Source of the DNA: Lingula anatina
Lineage: Eukaryota > Brachiopoda > Lingulata > Lingulida > Lingulidae
Assembly (NCBI RefSeq): GCF_001039355.2
Contig: NW_019775857.1
Coordinates: 653,036 to 693,453 of the forward strand
DNA: 40,418 nucleotides
Reading direction: 5' to 3'
Positions 31,601 to 40,418 of this stretch are shown piece after piece. Below the pieces are notes generated by a model. It saw nothing but the letters and a program-made list of their open reading frames with translations. It was not told where the DNA came from and did not search any database. Position 1 is the first letter of the stretch. Every line of letters begins with the position of its first letter. Position numbers and translations under genes: made by a program.

Positions 31601-34600
31601 TTAGCTTGATTTTGGCGAAGAGGTTATGTGGCCTTAAAACCAAAATGTTCAGCGTAATATGTCGGCAGTAATAAATTTTCAATAAAAATATTGGAAACTC
31701 TAGAAGGTGGTTCGAGGTGTAACTAAATGTTTCATCCTCCAGGTGGCCTCTGTTTCATCTGGTTATGCGGGTGGTACTTGCTCGTGTTTGACTCCCCCGC
31801 CAGTCACCCAAGAATAAGCCAAGCGGAGAGAGAGTACATAGAGACAACCATTGGTCATCAACCAGGAGAACAGGTCAGACGATCATAACTAGGATTTAAC
31901 ACGAAATAATATGTCTAATAGGTCTATATTATTAACATGAATTTATAGCGAACCCAGAAATCGTAAGTTTTGGTAGCATTTGAATTTCACAGCTTACACA
32001 ATGGAATTTGTTGAAAACAATACCTAATACACTATGGGATGTTCTTGAACGTTCACTAAATAAATAAATAAATAAATAATGGGCTTTACCCCCAAGGAGA
32101 TTGAACTATATAAAACAACTTAAAATTGGCCTAATAATTTCCAAACATAGCACTTGAAGATAAAATATGTCCTCTTTGCAGAAAGTACCAGTCCCATGGT
32201 TAGCAATTGCCAAGTCCCCAGCAGTCTGGGCCATAATTGTGACGCACACATGTGACAATTGGGGCCTTTTCACCCTGTTGACCAGTCTACCTATCTATAT
32301 GAAAGAAGTTCTGGCGTTTGATATTAAAGAGGTAAGTAGATTTTAGTAGCAATATTCTTCGATTTCCCTTTCATTTGTGAGTGGTCACATTAGAGAATGC
32401 ACTATATATATGTATAATCGTCTCTAAAATCAAACGTCTCTATTTTTTCGTTAATTTATTTTATATGTATTTCAGTTTTTCAAAATCCATTTACGTCAGC
32501 TTTGCCATTCAGCCATTATTGTCATTGTTTCTATATCTGGTAGCATCACAATTATCTTTCAGAATGGATTGTTCTCCTCTTTGCCTTATGCAGCGATGAT
32601 CTTCGGTATCATCGTGTGTGGTCAAGTCGCAGATCAGCTGAGACAGCGTGTCATACTTGACACAACGTGGACCAGGAAACTTTTTCAGTCAATTGGTGAG
32701 AATCCTGAATCCTTAACCCTGAGAAATATATTTTATTCTCACCTGACTATAAATAAGACAAATATTTCGATGTTGAGATGCCTACAGATGCACTTCATAT
32801 CGTATTATAGTAAAGCATATGAACAGGGGTTATGTGTGCCTTTTGTTTATGACTGGGTTCCCACAGATTTAGATCGATCCATTTGGATCTACCTAACTCC
32901 CTGGGGGTTCACGCTAAATTGCTGTCAGCTTCCGGGAGTCGAGCGCGCACAAAAGTTACATATATATGATTACCCCCTTACAGCTTTTAGTAGGCGGGAC
33001 AGATATTTAAGACGATTCAGCTGACAGCAATCTAGTGACCCAGCGGGCAAATTATGTTGTTTTAACGTTGAAACAACGTTGAACTATAACGTTGATAAGA
33101 CGTTGGATAAACGTTGGATTTGAAAGTTGGATCAACGTCAGATAACAACGTTGTATCAACGTCAGATAACAACATTGTATCAACCCCAGTTGTTAGACAA
33201 CATTCTTGCATGAAAAGACATTAAAATGACCTGAAATGTTTTTATTTTTTGGTACAAAACACAGGTACACAATTATAACGTACACTGTAAAAATGCTTGC
33301 TTTGTCTGATTTTTTCAACGCATTTAGCTCCTAAGCATGTTTTACACCTAAGCACGGTACACCCTTTTAGCCTGGATTTGTTTAGCAGCAGGACATGTTT
33401 GATGGCTAAATATATGTAGGGTATATATGTATGGCCCTTGAATTAGGATTTCCAAGGTGTTTAGTTTTATATATATATATATATATATATAACAAAGTCA
33501 CAGTCACCTCAACCTGTCTATAACAGGGTACCGAGAACTGTCAACTTTGTTAACTTCCCTCCATCACATTTACAGCGACTTATTCATCCTAGTGTTAACT
33601 GACCTTGCCAGGAAGTTTATTGGAATGTATTTCTGAATAACAAGTTAAGAAAATTCACTAGTTCACTAGAGACAAAACAACTGTCACTTTTACTTTAAAA
33701 CATCGTTTTTAATATTTTGATAAAGTTAGTTATAGTATTGATAAACAAAGTATCACGTCTTCAATAATTAATATTTTAAATTATAATCCATGTCTTGCAT
33801 CACGACGACCAAACAACAACGTTGAGTCAATGACCAAAATACAACGTTGAGTCAACGTCACATTATGACGGTGTTTTCACGTGGCTGGATCAACGTTGAT
33901 TTTACGTTGAATTTAGGTAGATCAACGGCAATTCAACGTCCCAACCTGTTTTCAACGTTGATCCAACGTCACTATGCCTGCTGGGGAGGCTCCCCAGGGG
34001 AATAGATCGATCTAAATATCAGTAGGAATGGTCTCTATGAGAGAGGCATTGATCAGTGTGACGTCATATCATACGTCATCACCGGTATGCTTTCAGGAGG
34101 ATTTTTGCCTGCAGCTTTTATGTTTGCCACAGCCTTCGTAGACTGGGACACCAGGATGCTTGGCGTGGCCTTTATAACTCTGGCAGTGGCCTTCTCAGCG
34201 GGTGGCATAGCAGGCAACCAGATTAACCACGCAGACATTGCTCCTAGGTGAGGTAGTATAATTAAGAAGGTATTTGAAGTAAACCGAAAGATGACAGCCA
34301 GTAGTGCACATGTACATAATATCTAATTTAATTGAAGGAACCTTACAGAAACACTTTAACTTAATTTTGTTTGGAATATAGATTATAGATTATATGGAAT
34401 GCATCGTTTGGAACATTAATTGTTTAAAATAATGTGTGTAAAACAGCAATGTAGGCACCACTTTCTAAAACATGTACAGCAAGTATTTGTCATTATGTGC
34501 ATTTCAGTACTTAAAATGCATGGGATTTCAAAAATAATTTTATGCAGGTTTGCTGGTGAATTATTTGGTATCAGCAACACTGTTTCTGCTCTCCCGGGCA

Positions 34601-35020
34601 TAATTTCCCCCAGTGTGGCCAGTGCTCTTACGCCTAATGTAAGTCCATGCTAATTAACGCTGTCTCCTTGTCTTCTATGCAGCCTAAGCTTTGTGAATTT
34701 TATCTTTATTTCGATTTAGCCTATCACTTTTTAAACATCATTTTGTGCTAGTCAAACAATTATTAGTCACATTGTCTTTTTGATTTCAACTTTTATGTAT
34801 ATATTAGGTTTTTATATCTTCTATGTAGGGTACAAGGGAAGAGTGGCAGCGTGTTCTCTTCATAAGCTGTGGTATCTACTGTTTTGGCGCGCTGTTTTTT
34901 CTGATATTTGCCAGCGGCGAGGAGCAGCCGTGGAACAAACCGGATAATCTGAGTCCCCAAGACGAACAAAAGGAAAAGAAAGAGGCAAAAGTTAACGATG
35001 ACGAGCATGTGACAGTGTAA
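28640..35020 (+). CDS. SLC17A5-like: SLC17-family (sialin-like) anion transporter, complete, 11 exons
   Basis: Exons are 28640-28733, 29397-29638, 30228-30461, 30866-30953, 31148-31243, 31743-31873, 32182-32331, 32563-32695, 34097-34247, 34548-34638 and 34829-35020. All introns are GT/AG and phases agree. The total is 1602 bases (533 residues), close to the family norm of about 500. The ATG sits in CATACCATGG and an in-frame TAG lies 12 bases upstream. The protein is a 12-helix MFS carrier. R57 (LRTNMS) lies in helix 1, and N77, N80 and N91 sequons are in the first luminal loop. GSFFYGYI-like [28 protein letters not shown] (residues 195-211), [11 protein letters not shown] and NGLFSSLPY are SLC17 signatures. 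Sialin-type members export sialic acid with protons from lysosomes or load acidic amino acids into vesicles. Two conserved helix-4 acidic residues are replaced here (L186, S190), so coupling may differ. The N-terminal DRNTPL resembles sialin's dileucine region but lacks the second Leu. Confidence 0.95.
31393..31562 (+). mobile_element. Full-length 170-bp MITE, CAGGCCCGTAGCC family, in transporter intron 5
   Basis: CAGGCCCGTAGCCAG and CTGGCTACGGGCCTG termini are flanked by AGCAT on both sides (31388-31392 and 31563-31567). This confirms the 5-bp target duplication seen at 18645-18802. It lies between exons 5 and 6 and leaves both splice sites intact. Confidence 0.9.
32056..32078. repeat. (AAAT)n microsatellite
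   Basis: About five AAAT repeats in transporter intron 6. Confidence 0.85.
32855..34030 (+). mobile_element. GATCGATC MITE in transporter intron 8, split by another insertion
   Basis: Positions 32855-33038 and 33986-34030 together match the reverse complement of the 213-bp MITE at 16740-16952. The shared blocks include AACTCCCTGGG.GTTCACGC, ACCCCCTTACAGCTT.TAGT and CAGTAATCTAGTGA. The intervening 947 bp is a separate element. The end near 34030 (GATCGATCTAAATATC) lies about 65 bp before the exon 9 acceptor. Confidence 0.75.
33039..33985. mobile_element. 947-bp element with CCCAGC(A/G)GGCA ends and AACGTTGA-rich arms
   Basis: The ends CCCAGCGGGCA and TGCCTGCTGGG are inverted. Both subterminal regions (33055-33195 and 33820-33970) are packed with ACGTTGA/TCAACGT motifs. 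The inside is AT-rich, with an (AT)n run at 33468-33491 and no transposase frame. GA flanks both ends (33037-33038 and 33986-33987). The uninterrupted MITE at 16740-16952 supplies the empty site, supporting a 2-bp duplication. Confidence 0.8.
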
Positions 35021-36568
35021 TGTGGAAAAATTTGTGCCTGTAAAATGGGTTAATATACCTTGACAAATGCTAGTATTTACATACCACTGTTACCAGGCAC
35101 AATGGGGTAAAACTATTAAACATATTTTTATACACTTGGACTAAATAGCCTGTTCCACAATTACTCAGGTTAATATAATACATTCAGGAACGTTATTGGG
35201 ATAAAGAGTTTCGATCTCAAGCATTGATTGCAATTGGACCCGAGAGCAACATTCCCAACAATTTTGTAGCTACTGAAAAGGACGACAAAACAATGTCATG
35301 AAAAATATGAAAGCAGCACTTTATTCAATGGTTTTTTGTCTTCTCTGAAACGAAAAGTTTAATTAAGCACCGTAGACACATTTTGCTACACAATTACTGA
35401 AATGTTCAAGATTGTATCCCAAATGGTGAATGGATTACACTAGAACCAAATTGTGAATCCCTCTCTCTTACCGGATACAAACAGGGAGAAACCAGCACAG
35501 GAACAACACGTTGTGCCTCGATATGAGAACGAGGTCAACCATACCATACCATCTTTGGCATTTTTTAGCCTGTAAATTCTACAAAATATCAATTTAGCTA
35601 ATAAATAGGCCAATCATAAGGAATTATTATACGGCATAATTTTTCTATTTATTATTTTTGAATATTCCAATAATAAATAATAACCAAGAAATCTTCTAAG
35701 TCACACTATTAACTTTATTAAAATGTCCAATTTTTACAAGGTTAAATTGTGTCCTATTGTTGAATTAAAAAATAAGAACTCTCGTCAAAACACGAGAAGA
35801 GAAGTTCAAAATGTTATATCAGCTTATTTCGCACACGCATAAGGGTTTTCTTATAGCATTACCTGCATTTAACCTTCCTTCGATTTTAAATACATTTTTA
35901 CTTTCTCAAATGTTTTTTTTAAATCATTATTAAGAGTGGGTGAGGGGAGGGGATTCCCAAAGAGTGACATTTACATTTGTATCACTAAAAATGCAAAGGG
36001 AATCCCTCTATAGTACAGACAATGTCATAGTATAGACAATGCCATTTTAAACAAAGTCCGATGGATTTATCTTTTGATACAGACAATCAATAAAACATTT
36101 TCAACAAACCTTCTTAAACGACACCAGAAAGCAAATTAAATCAAATCAACCAGACGGAGCACACTGGCAGACGTTGTCAATTTAGCCATTTTTTATTTCA
36201 AAAAGCGCTTTATTTTGCATGCGTAAACGTTTGGTACCTGTGCTGGAGAAAGTTTTAAAAAATCTTTCGTGCGAGACACAGCTAGATGTCAAAGTCACGG
36301 TTCGTTCAGTCAATCATTGCAACAACATTACGTGAGGATCCTTTGTTAAGGATTCCAATAGCGACATTGCTGCCCTTAAGCACGAAGACAGAAAGGCGAC
36401 AAGAACTATCGCTGCCAGTTCTTTCACATCAAATGTGCTTGACGCTGAGAGCGGCGCTGTCCGACTGGCAGCTAGTGTGTACAAAACCAGACGCCGGAGA
36501 ATGTAGAGCCGCATTTTGCAACCGACCGCATTTTGCAACCGGTTGCAAAATGCCTACCAGACTCGGCA
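34698..36568. repeat. 1.87-kb block, copy 1 (transporter last intron, exon 11 and 3' flank)
   Basis: Nearly identical in order and orientation to 36570-38439, differing by scattered substitutions and single-base indels (for example GATGTCAAAGTC against GATGTCAAGTC). It ends at the single n at 36569. Confidence 0.95.
35600..35677 (+). terminator. Candidate poly-A signals of the SLC17 gene
   Basis: AATAAA at 35600-35605 and 35672-35677 lie about 580 and 650 bases after the stop codon. Both recur in the second block copy. Confidence 0.45.
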
Positions 36569-36569
36569 N
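36569..36569. other. Single n at the junction of two near-identical blocks
   Basis: The left flank ends CTACCAGACTCGGCA, which recurs at 38439 and there continues uninterrupted. The right flank starts inside the transporter's last intron. This is the expected signature of two overlapping contigs placed end to end. Confidence 0.8.
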
Positions 36570-38439
36570 TTTATCTTAATTTCGATTTAGCCTATCACTT
36601 TTTAAACATCATTTTGTGCTAGTCAAACAATTATTAGTCACATTGTCTTTTTGATTTCAACTTTTATGTATATATTAGGGTTTTATATCTTCTATGTAGG
36701 GTACGAGGGAAGAGTGGCAGCGTGTTCTCTTCATAAGTTGTGGTATCTACTGTTTTGGCGCGCTGTTTTTTCTGATATTTGCCAGCGGCGAGGAGCAGCC
36801 GTGGAACAAACCGGATAATCTGAGTCCCCAAGACGAACAAAAGGAAAAGAAAGAGGCAAAAGTTAACGATGACGAGCATGTGACAGTGTAATGTGGAAAA
36901 ATTTGTGCCTGTAAAATGGGTTAATATACCTTGACAAATGCTAGTATTTACAATACCACTGTTACCAGGCACAATGGAGTAAAACTATTAAACATATTTT
37001 TATACACTTGGACTAAATAGCCTGTTCCACAATTACTCAGGTTAATATAATACATTCAGGAACGTTATTGGGATAAAGCGTTTCGATCTCAAGCATTGAT
37101 TGCAATTGGACCCGAGAGCAACATTCCGAACAATTTTGTAGCTACTGAAAAGGACGACAAAACAATGTCATGAAAAATATGAAAGCAGCACTTTATTCAA
37201 TGGTTTTTTGTCTTCTCTGAAACGAAAAGTTTAATTAAGCACCGTAGACACATTTTGCTACACAATTACTGAAATGTTCAAGATTGTATCCCAAATGGTG
37301 AATGGATTACACTAGAACCAAATTGTGAATCCCTCTCTCTTACCGGATACAAACAGGGAGAAACCAGCACAGGAACAACACGTTGTGCCTCGATATGAGA
37401 ACGAGGTCAACCATACCATACCATCTTTGGCATTTTTTAGCCTGTAAATTCTACAAAATATCAATTTAGCTAATAAATAGGCCAATCATAAGGAATTATT
37501 ATACGGCATAATTTTTCTATTTATTATTTTTGAATATTCCAATAATAAATAATAACCAAGAAATCTTCTAAGTCACACTATTAACTTTATTAAAATGTCC
37601 AATTTTTACAAGGTTAAATTGTGTCCTATTGTTGAATTAAAAAATAAGAACTCTCGTCAAAACACGAGAAGAGAAGTTCAAAATGTTATATCAGCTTATT
37701 TCGCACACGCATAAGGGTTTTCTTATAGCATTACCTGCATTTAACCTTCCTTCGATTTTAAATACATTTTTACTTTCTCAAATGTTTTTTTTAAATCATT
37801 ATTAAGAGTGGGTGAGGGGAGGGGATTCCCAAAGAGTGACATTTACATTTGTATCACTAAAAATGCAAAGGGAATCCCCCTATAGTACAGACAATGTCAT
37901 AGTATAGACAATGCCATTTTAAACAAAGTCCGATGGATTTATCTTTTGATACAGACAATCAATAAAACATTTTCAATAAACCTTCTTAAACGACACCAGA
38001 AAGCAAATTAAATCAAATCAACCAGACGGAGCACAATGGCAGACTTTGTCAATTTAGCCATTTTTTATTTCAAAAAGCGCTTTATTTTGCATGCGTAAAC
38101 GTTTGGTACATGTGCTGGAGAAAGTTTTAAAAAATCTTTCGTGCGAGACACAGCTAGATGTCAAGTCACGGTTCGTTCAGTCAATCATTGCAACAACATT
38201 ACGTGAGGACCCTTTGTTAAGGATTCCAATAGCGACATTGCTGCCCTTAAGCACGAAGACAGAAAGGCGACAAGAACTATCGCTGCCAGTTCTTTCACAT
38301 CAAATGTGCTTGACGCTGAGAGCGGCGCTGTCCGACTGGCAGCTAGTGTGTACAAAACCAGACGCCGGAGAATGTAGAGCCGCATTTTGCAACCGACCGC
38401 ATTTTGCAACCGGTTGCAAAATGCCTACCAGACTCGGCA
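36570..38439. repeat. 1.87-kb block, copy 2 (probable assembly duplication)
   Basis: Second copy of 34698-36568. It starts within intron 10 with no copy of exons 1-10, so it cannot form a second gene alone. Its right edge runs straight on into unique sequence. Confidence 0.9.
36698..36889 (+). pseudogene. Second copy of SLC17 exon 11
   Basis: It encodes the same 63 C-terminal residues (from [15 protein letters not shown] to the stop) with only silent changes, for example ACA to ACG in the second codon. It keeps the TATGTAG acceptor. It is probably the other haplotype or an unmerged overlap rather than a true duplicated exon. Confidence 0.85.
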
Positions 38440-38968
38440 CCTAAGGATCCCGAATTAACCGGTATATCGCACCATACTACCCGTTTTCAAGGTGTGTGTC
38501 AGATCGCATTTCGGAGTATCATACCCCAGAAAAAAATTTGTAGGACGACTGCGGGCTCATCCAAGCTCGGCTGTCACCTTGATTGGTTAGTAAACGATTG
38601 TCGTAAAATCGCTATATGATTTTAAAACCGCGTGCATAAATTTGAAAACTACCTAGAACAGCCTTAGACTGTACTCTTACTTTAGAGTACTCTACATGTA
38701 TTTTATTGTCTCTATGGGGTTACATGGCACTTTACGGAATTTGGTTTGAATGTTTTAACCACTTTTGATAGGACTTTTTTGCATTGTATTAGATTAATTT
38801 GGCAGTCAGTCGTTTATTATCCAATAAAGGTGACAGCCGAGCGTGGGCTCATCCTGTCGTTGTTCTGACTGATACTCCGAAATGTGATCTGACACACACC
38901 TTGAAAGCGGGTAGTGTGGTCCGATATACCGGTTAATTCAGGATCCTCAGGTGCCGAATCTGGTAGTT
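38427..38968. repeat. Foldback structure, about 145-160-bp arms
   Basis: The left arm (38427-38587), from CAGACTCGGCACCT.AGGATC to CTCGGCTGTCACCTTGATTGG, is repeated inverted at 38822-38968 with about 10 percent mismatch and small indels. The loop is about 235 bp. No coding frame and no clear target duplication are seen. The left arm begins where the first contig breaks off (36568), so the repeat may have caused the break. Confidence 0.8.
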
Positions 38969-40160
38969 GGGTAGGTCTGAGGTACATGTAGCTCCCCGCT
39001 TGCAATGCTGCCGGAGCCTGTGCACACAACATATTGCTTGAGTGTCTCAAATTAACGAGTGTTTATTATTGCCATGTAGCCCACTATTTTAGGTCCTGAT
39101 CAAAATTGGGTTCAATCTGCATTTATGTGTGGGTTGTTTCAAGTTTGCGATGCCGTACGTTGCAGTTACGGATATTAGGGTAAGGTGAGTATTTTCACGA
39201 GGAATGATGTTGGAGGCCCACGCGAGTATCCCTGCCAGGAATTCCAACTTCCTCTTACACTTCAATGTCGACTTTTGTTTTCCAATCTTTTGTTGTGCCA
39301 AAGTAGGTTATTTTTGTAGTGTGATCGCGAATACTATGTCTTTGTTCCAGTTAATACTAAACCCTAATTTCCACAGGAGGGAGATTAGCTGGTTGTAAAC
39401 TGCAAAACAAACAAGCATAATTAAGTTTCTCCTACTACAAGGAAAGCGTATAGGTATACGCCTAGCTGAAAATCGCATTTCTCCATTGTGCGCTTTACCG
39501 CATGGCTTAATCAGTGACAGCTAAATAACAATAATAATGTAAGCAAAGACGCGCACCGAATGCTAACAAGGTATTTGCGTCTTTGCTCCGAAAACGAGGC
39601 GGTTCGGCAAGATAGAGGCCTTAACCCGGGTTTGACCTCTGTGCGAAAGTAGGCTCCCCGTGCTGCTGTTATTGGTGAATGGCCAGTGCTGCTTTAAGAC
39701 ATCATTATTGATCAGAAACTGCTCCAAACGCTATATTGTTGGCATTGCATTGAGAGCTGCGTCAAGAGAAGGAGAGGAAAGAAGGAAATGAAAGAAGCAG
39801 CCGTAGCCGGTAATTCAGGACTGCAACATAAAAAAATACCTACTGCGCCTGCTCAAAGACAGCGGAGTTGCGTCAAGGGATAATTACAAGTAATGGTGAG
39901 CCTGTTATTGTACTTTTTATCGATGAATAGATGGTTTCATATAACACAATTTTAGTGAATTTAACCTCAGTGGATGAATTAATGTTTGTGCATAGTCTGT
40001 CAGTGAACCAGGAAAATAGCATCCTACAGATGAGGCTCCAAATATTGTGTAACCGTACACAGGACATGGTATAGAGGGGTCTGTTCATGAAACTGTCAGA
40101 GGCCACACAAGGTATTTTAGATTTTTATCCCAACCCCTAGTTATATAATGCACACTTCAG
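38969..40160. other. No gene recognised; one hairpin
   Basis: AT/GC-mixed sequence. AGCAAAGACGC (39542-39552) is matched by GCGTCTTTGCT (39577-39587), an 11-bp perfect inverted pair. A short frame from 39893 (MVSLLLYFLSMNRW...) ends after 20 codons and has no donor in support. Confidence 0.5.
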
Positions 40161-40361
40161 GGGGCGCGACTGGCAGCCTGTCAGCGCCACCTGCACCTGG
40201 AACCAGGATTCGGTAGTTGTCTATGGCAGTCAGCAAGTGGTTTTCAATGCGAGCGACGGGGTCCTTACAATTGAATCAGTCATCAGGAAAGCCAGTCCAG
40301 TTGTGGACGGGGACGGTCCCCTTTGCCAATGCCGAGCCAGGGGTGGGGTGGGGGGGGGGGG
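40161..40361 (+). CDS. Likely internal exon of an extracellular, possibly Ig-like, protein (partial gene)
   Basis: The 201-bp segment follows an acceptor (GCACACTTCAG) and ends at a consensus donor, G|GTGAGT. Both borders are phase 2, so the exon is symmetric. The frame is open throughout and closed upstream by TAG at 40138. It encodes RDWQPVSATCTWNQDSVVV, then YGSQQVVFNASDGVLTIESV, and later DGDGPLCQCRA. The order Cys, Trp, DGxLTIxxV and a late D.G...C.C resembles an immunoglobulin-like fold, but the Cys-Trp spacing is unusual and there is no certain family match. NAS is a possible glycosylation sequon. The last residues come from a G-run and may be a length-variable tract. Other exons would lie beyond the right edge or were not found upstream. 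Confidence 0.4.
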
Positions 40362-40418
40362 GTGAGTAGACCCCAGTGTTACTCCTGTCAATACAGCTCC
40401 CAGGGGATCAGTTTTTCT

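Noticed and set aside
32569-33024. 151-codon + strand frame overlapping transporter exon 8
   Set aside because: Only 32569-32695 is exon; the rest is read-through into intron 8 and a MITE. The proper frame starts at 32563 and leaves at the GTGAGA donor.
36286-36579. 97- and 117-codon + strand frames in the duplicated block (also 38091-38444)
   Set aside because: The two block copies differ by a one-base indel just upstream that changes the frame start, and there is no domain or splice support; no sign of coding constraint.

Overview
This is a piece of an AT-rich animal genome. Genes are split by introns with GT/AG borders, repeats and microsatellites are dense, and the draft assembly carries one 285-base N gap (16031-16315) and five isolated single n's. 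Repeat style and gene structure suggest a marine invertebrate (lancelet, mollusc or similar); I cannot name the species. No prokaryotic genes, CRISPR arrays, rRNA or tRNA genes were seen.

Genes. (1) The best-supported gene is a complete 11-exon SLC17-family (sialin-like) anion transporter on the + strand, 28640-35020. All exon phases join, giving 533 codons plus stop. Its last exon is present a second time at 36698-36889 inside a 1.87-kb near-identical block joined at a single n, which looks like an unmerged contig overlap rather than a real duplication. (2) On the - strand, 9973 to 6608, four coding exons join in phase into a 169-residue membrane protein I do not recognise. A likely non-coding first exon lies near 12537-12700, beside an NRF1-type site. 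(3) At the left edge (471-270, -) is the first coding exon of a GNAT-fold acetyltransferase. (4) At the right edge (40161-40361, +) is a likely internal exon of an extracellular, possibly Ig-like, protein. (5) A possible orphan exon at 17473-17610 reads through the end of a transposable element.

Repeats fill most of the rest. They include non-LTR retrotransposon scraps (976-1239 +, 5190-5526 -); decayed Tc1-like elements, partly tandem (2668-4281, 21985-22790); a TTAA-flanked 1.19-kb inverted-repeat element (1465-2650); two complementary halves of one long-inverted-repeat element (4282-4749 and 22990-23712); and a 158-170-bp MITE family with 5-bp target duplications (four copies). Others are a 210-bp MITE at 16740-16952 whose second copy, in transporter intron 8, is split by a 947-bp element; a satellite-like array at 13.6-17.4 kb with an inverted last unit; a GGGTAGGGATG-type minisatellite; and several hairpins and foldbacks.

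The genes show no sign of acting together. I see no clearly new biological system. The observations most worth checking are the loss of two conserved acidic residues in helix 4 of the transporter, the false terminal duplication, and the transposon families, whose boundaries can be read directly from target duplications and an occupied/empty site pair.
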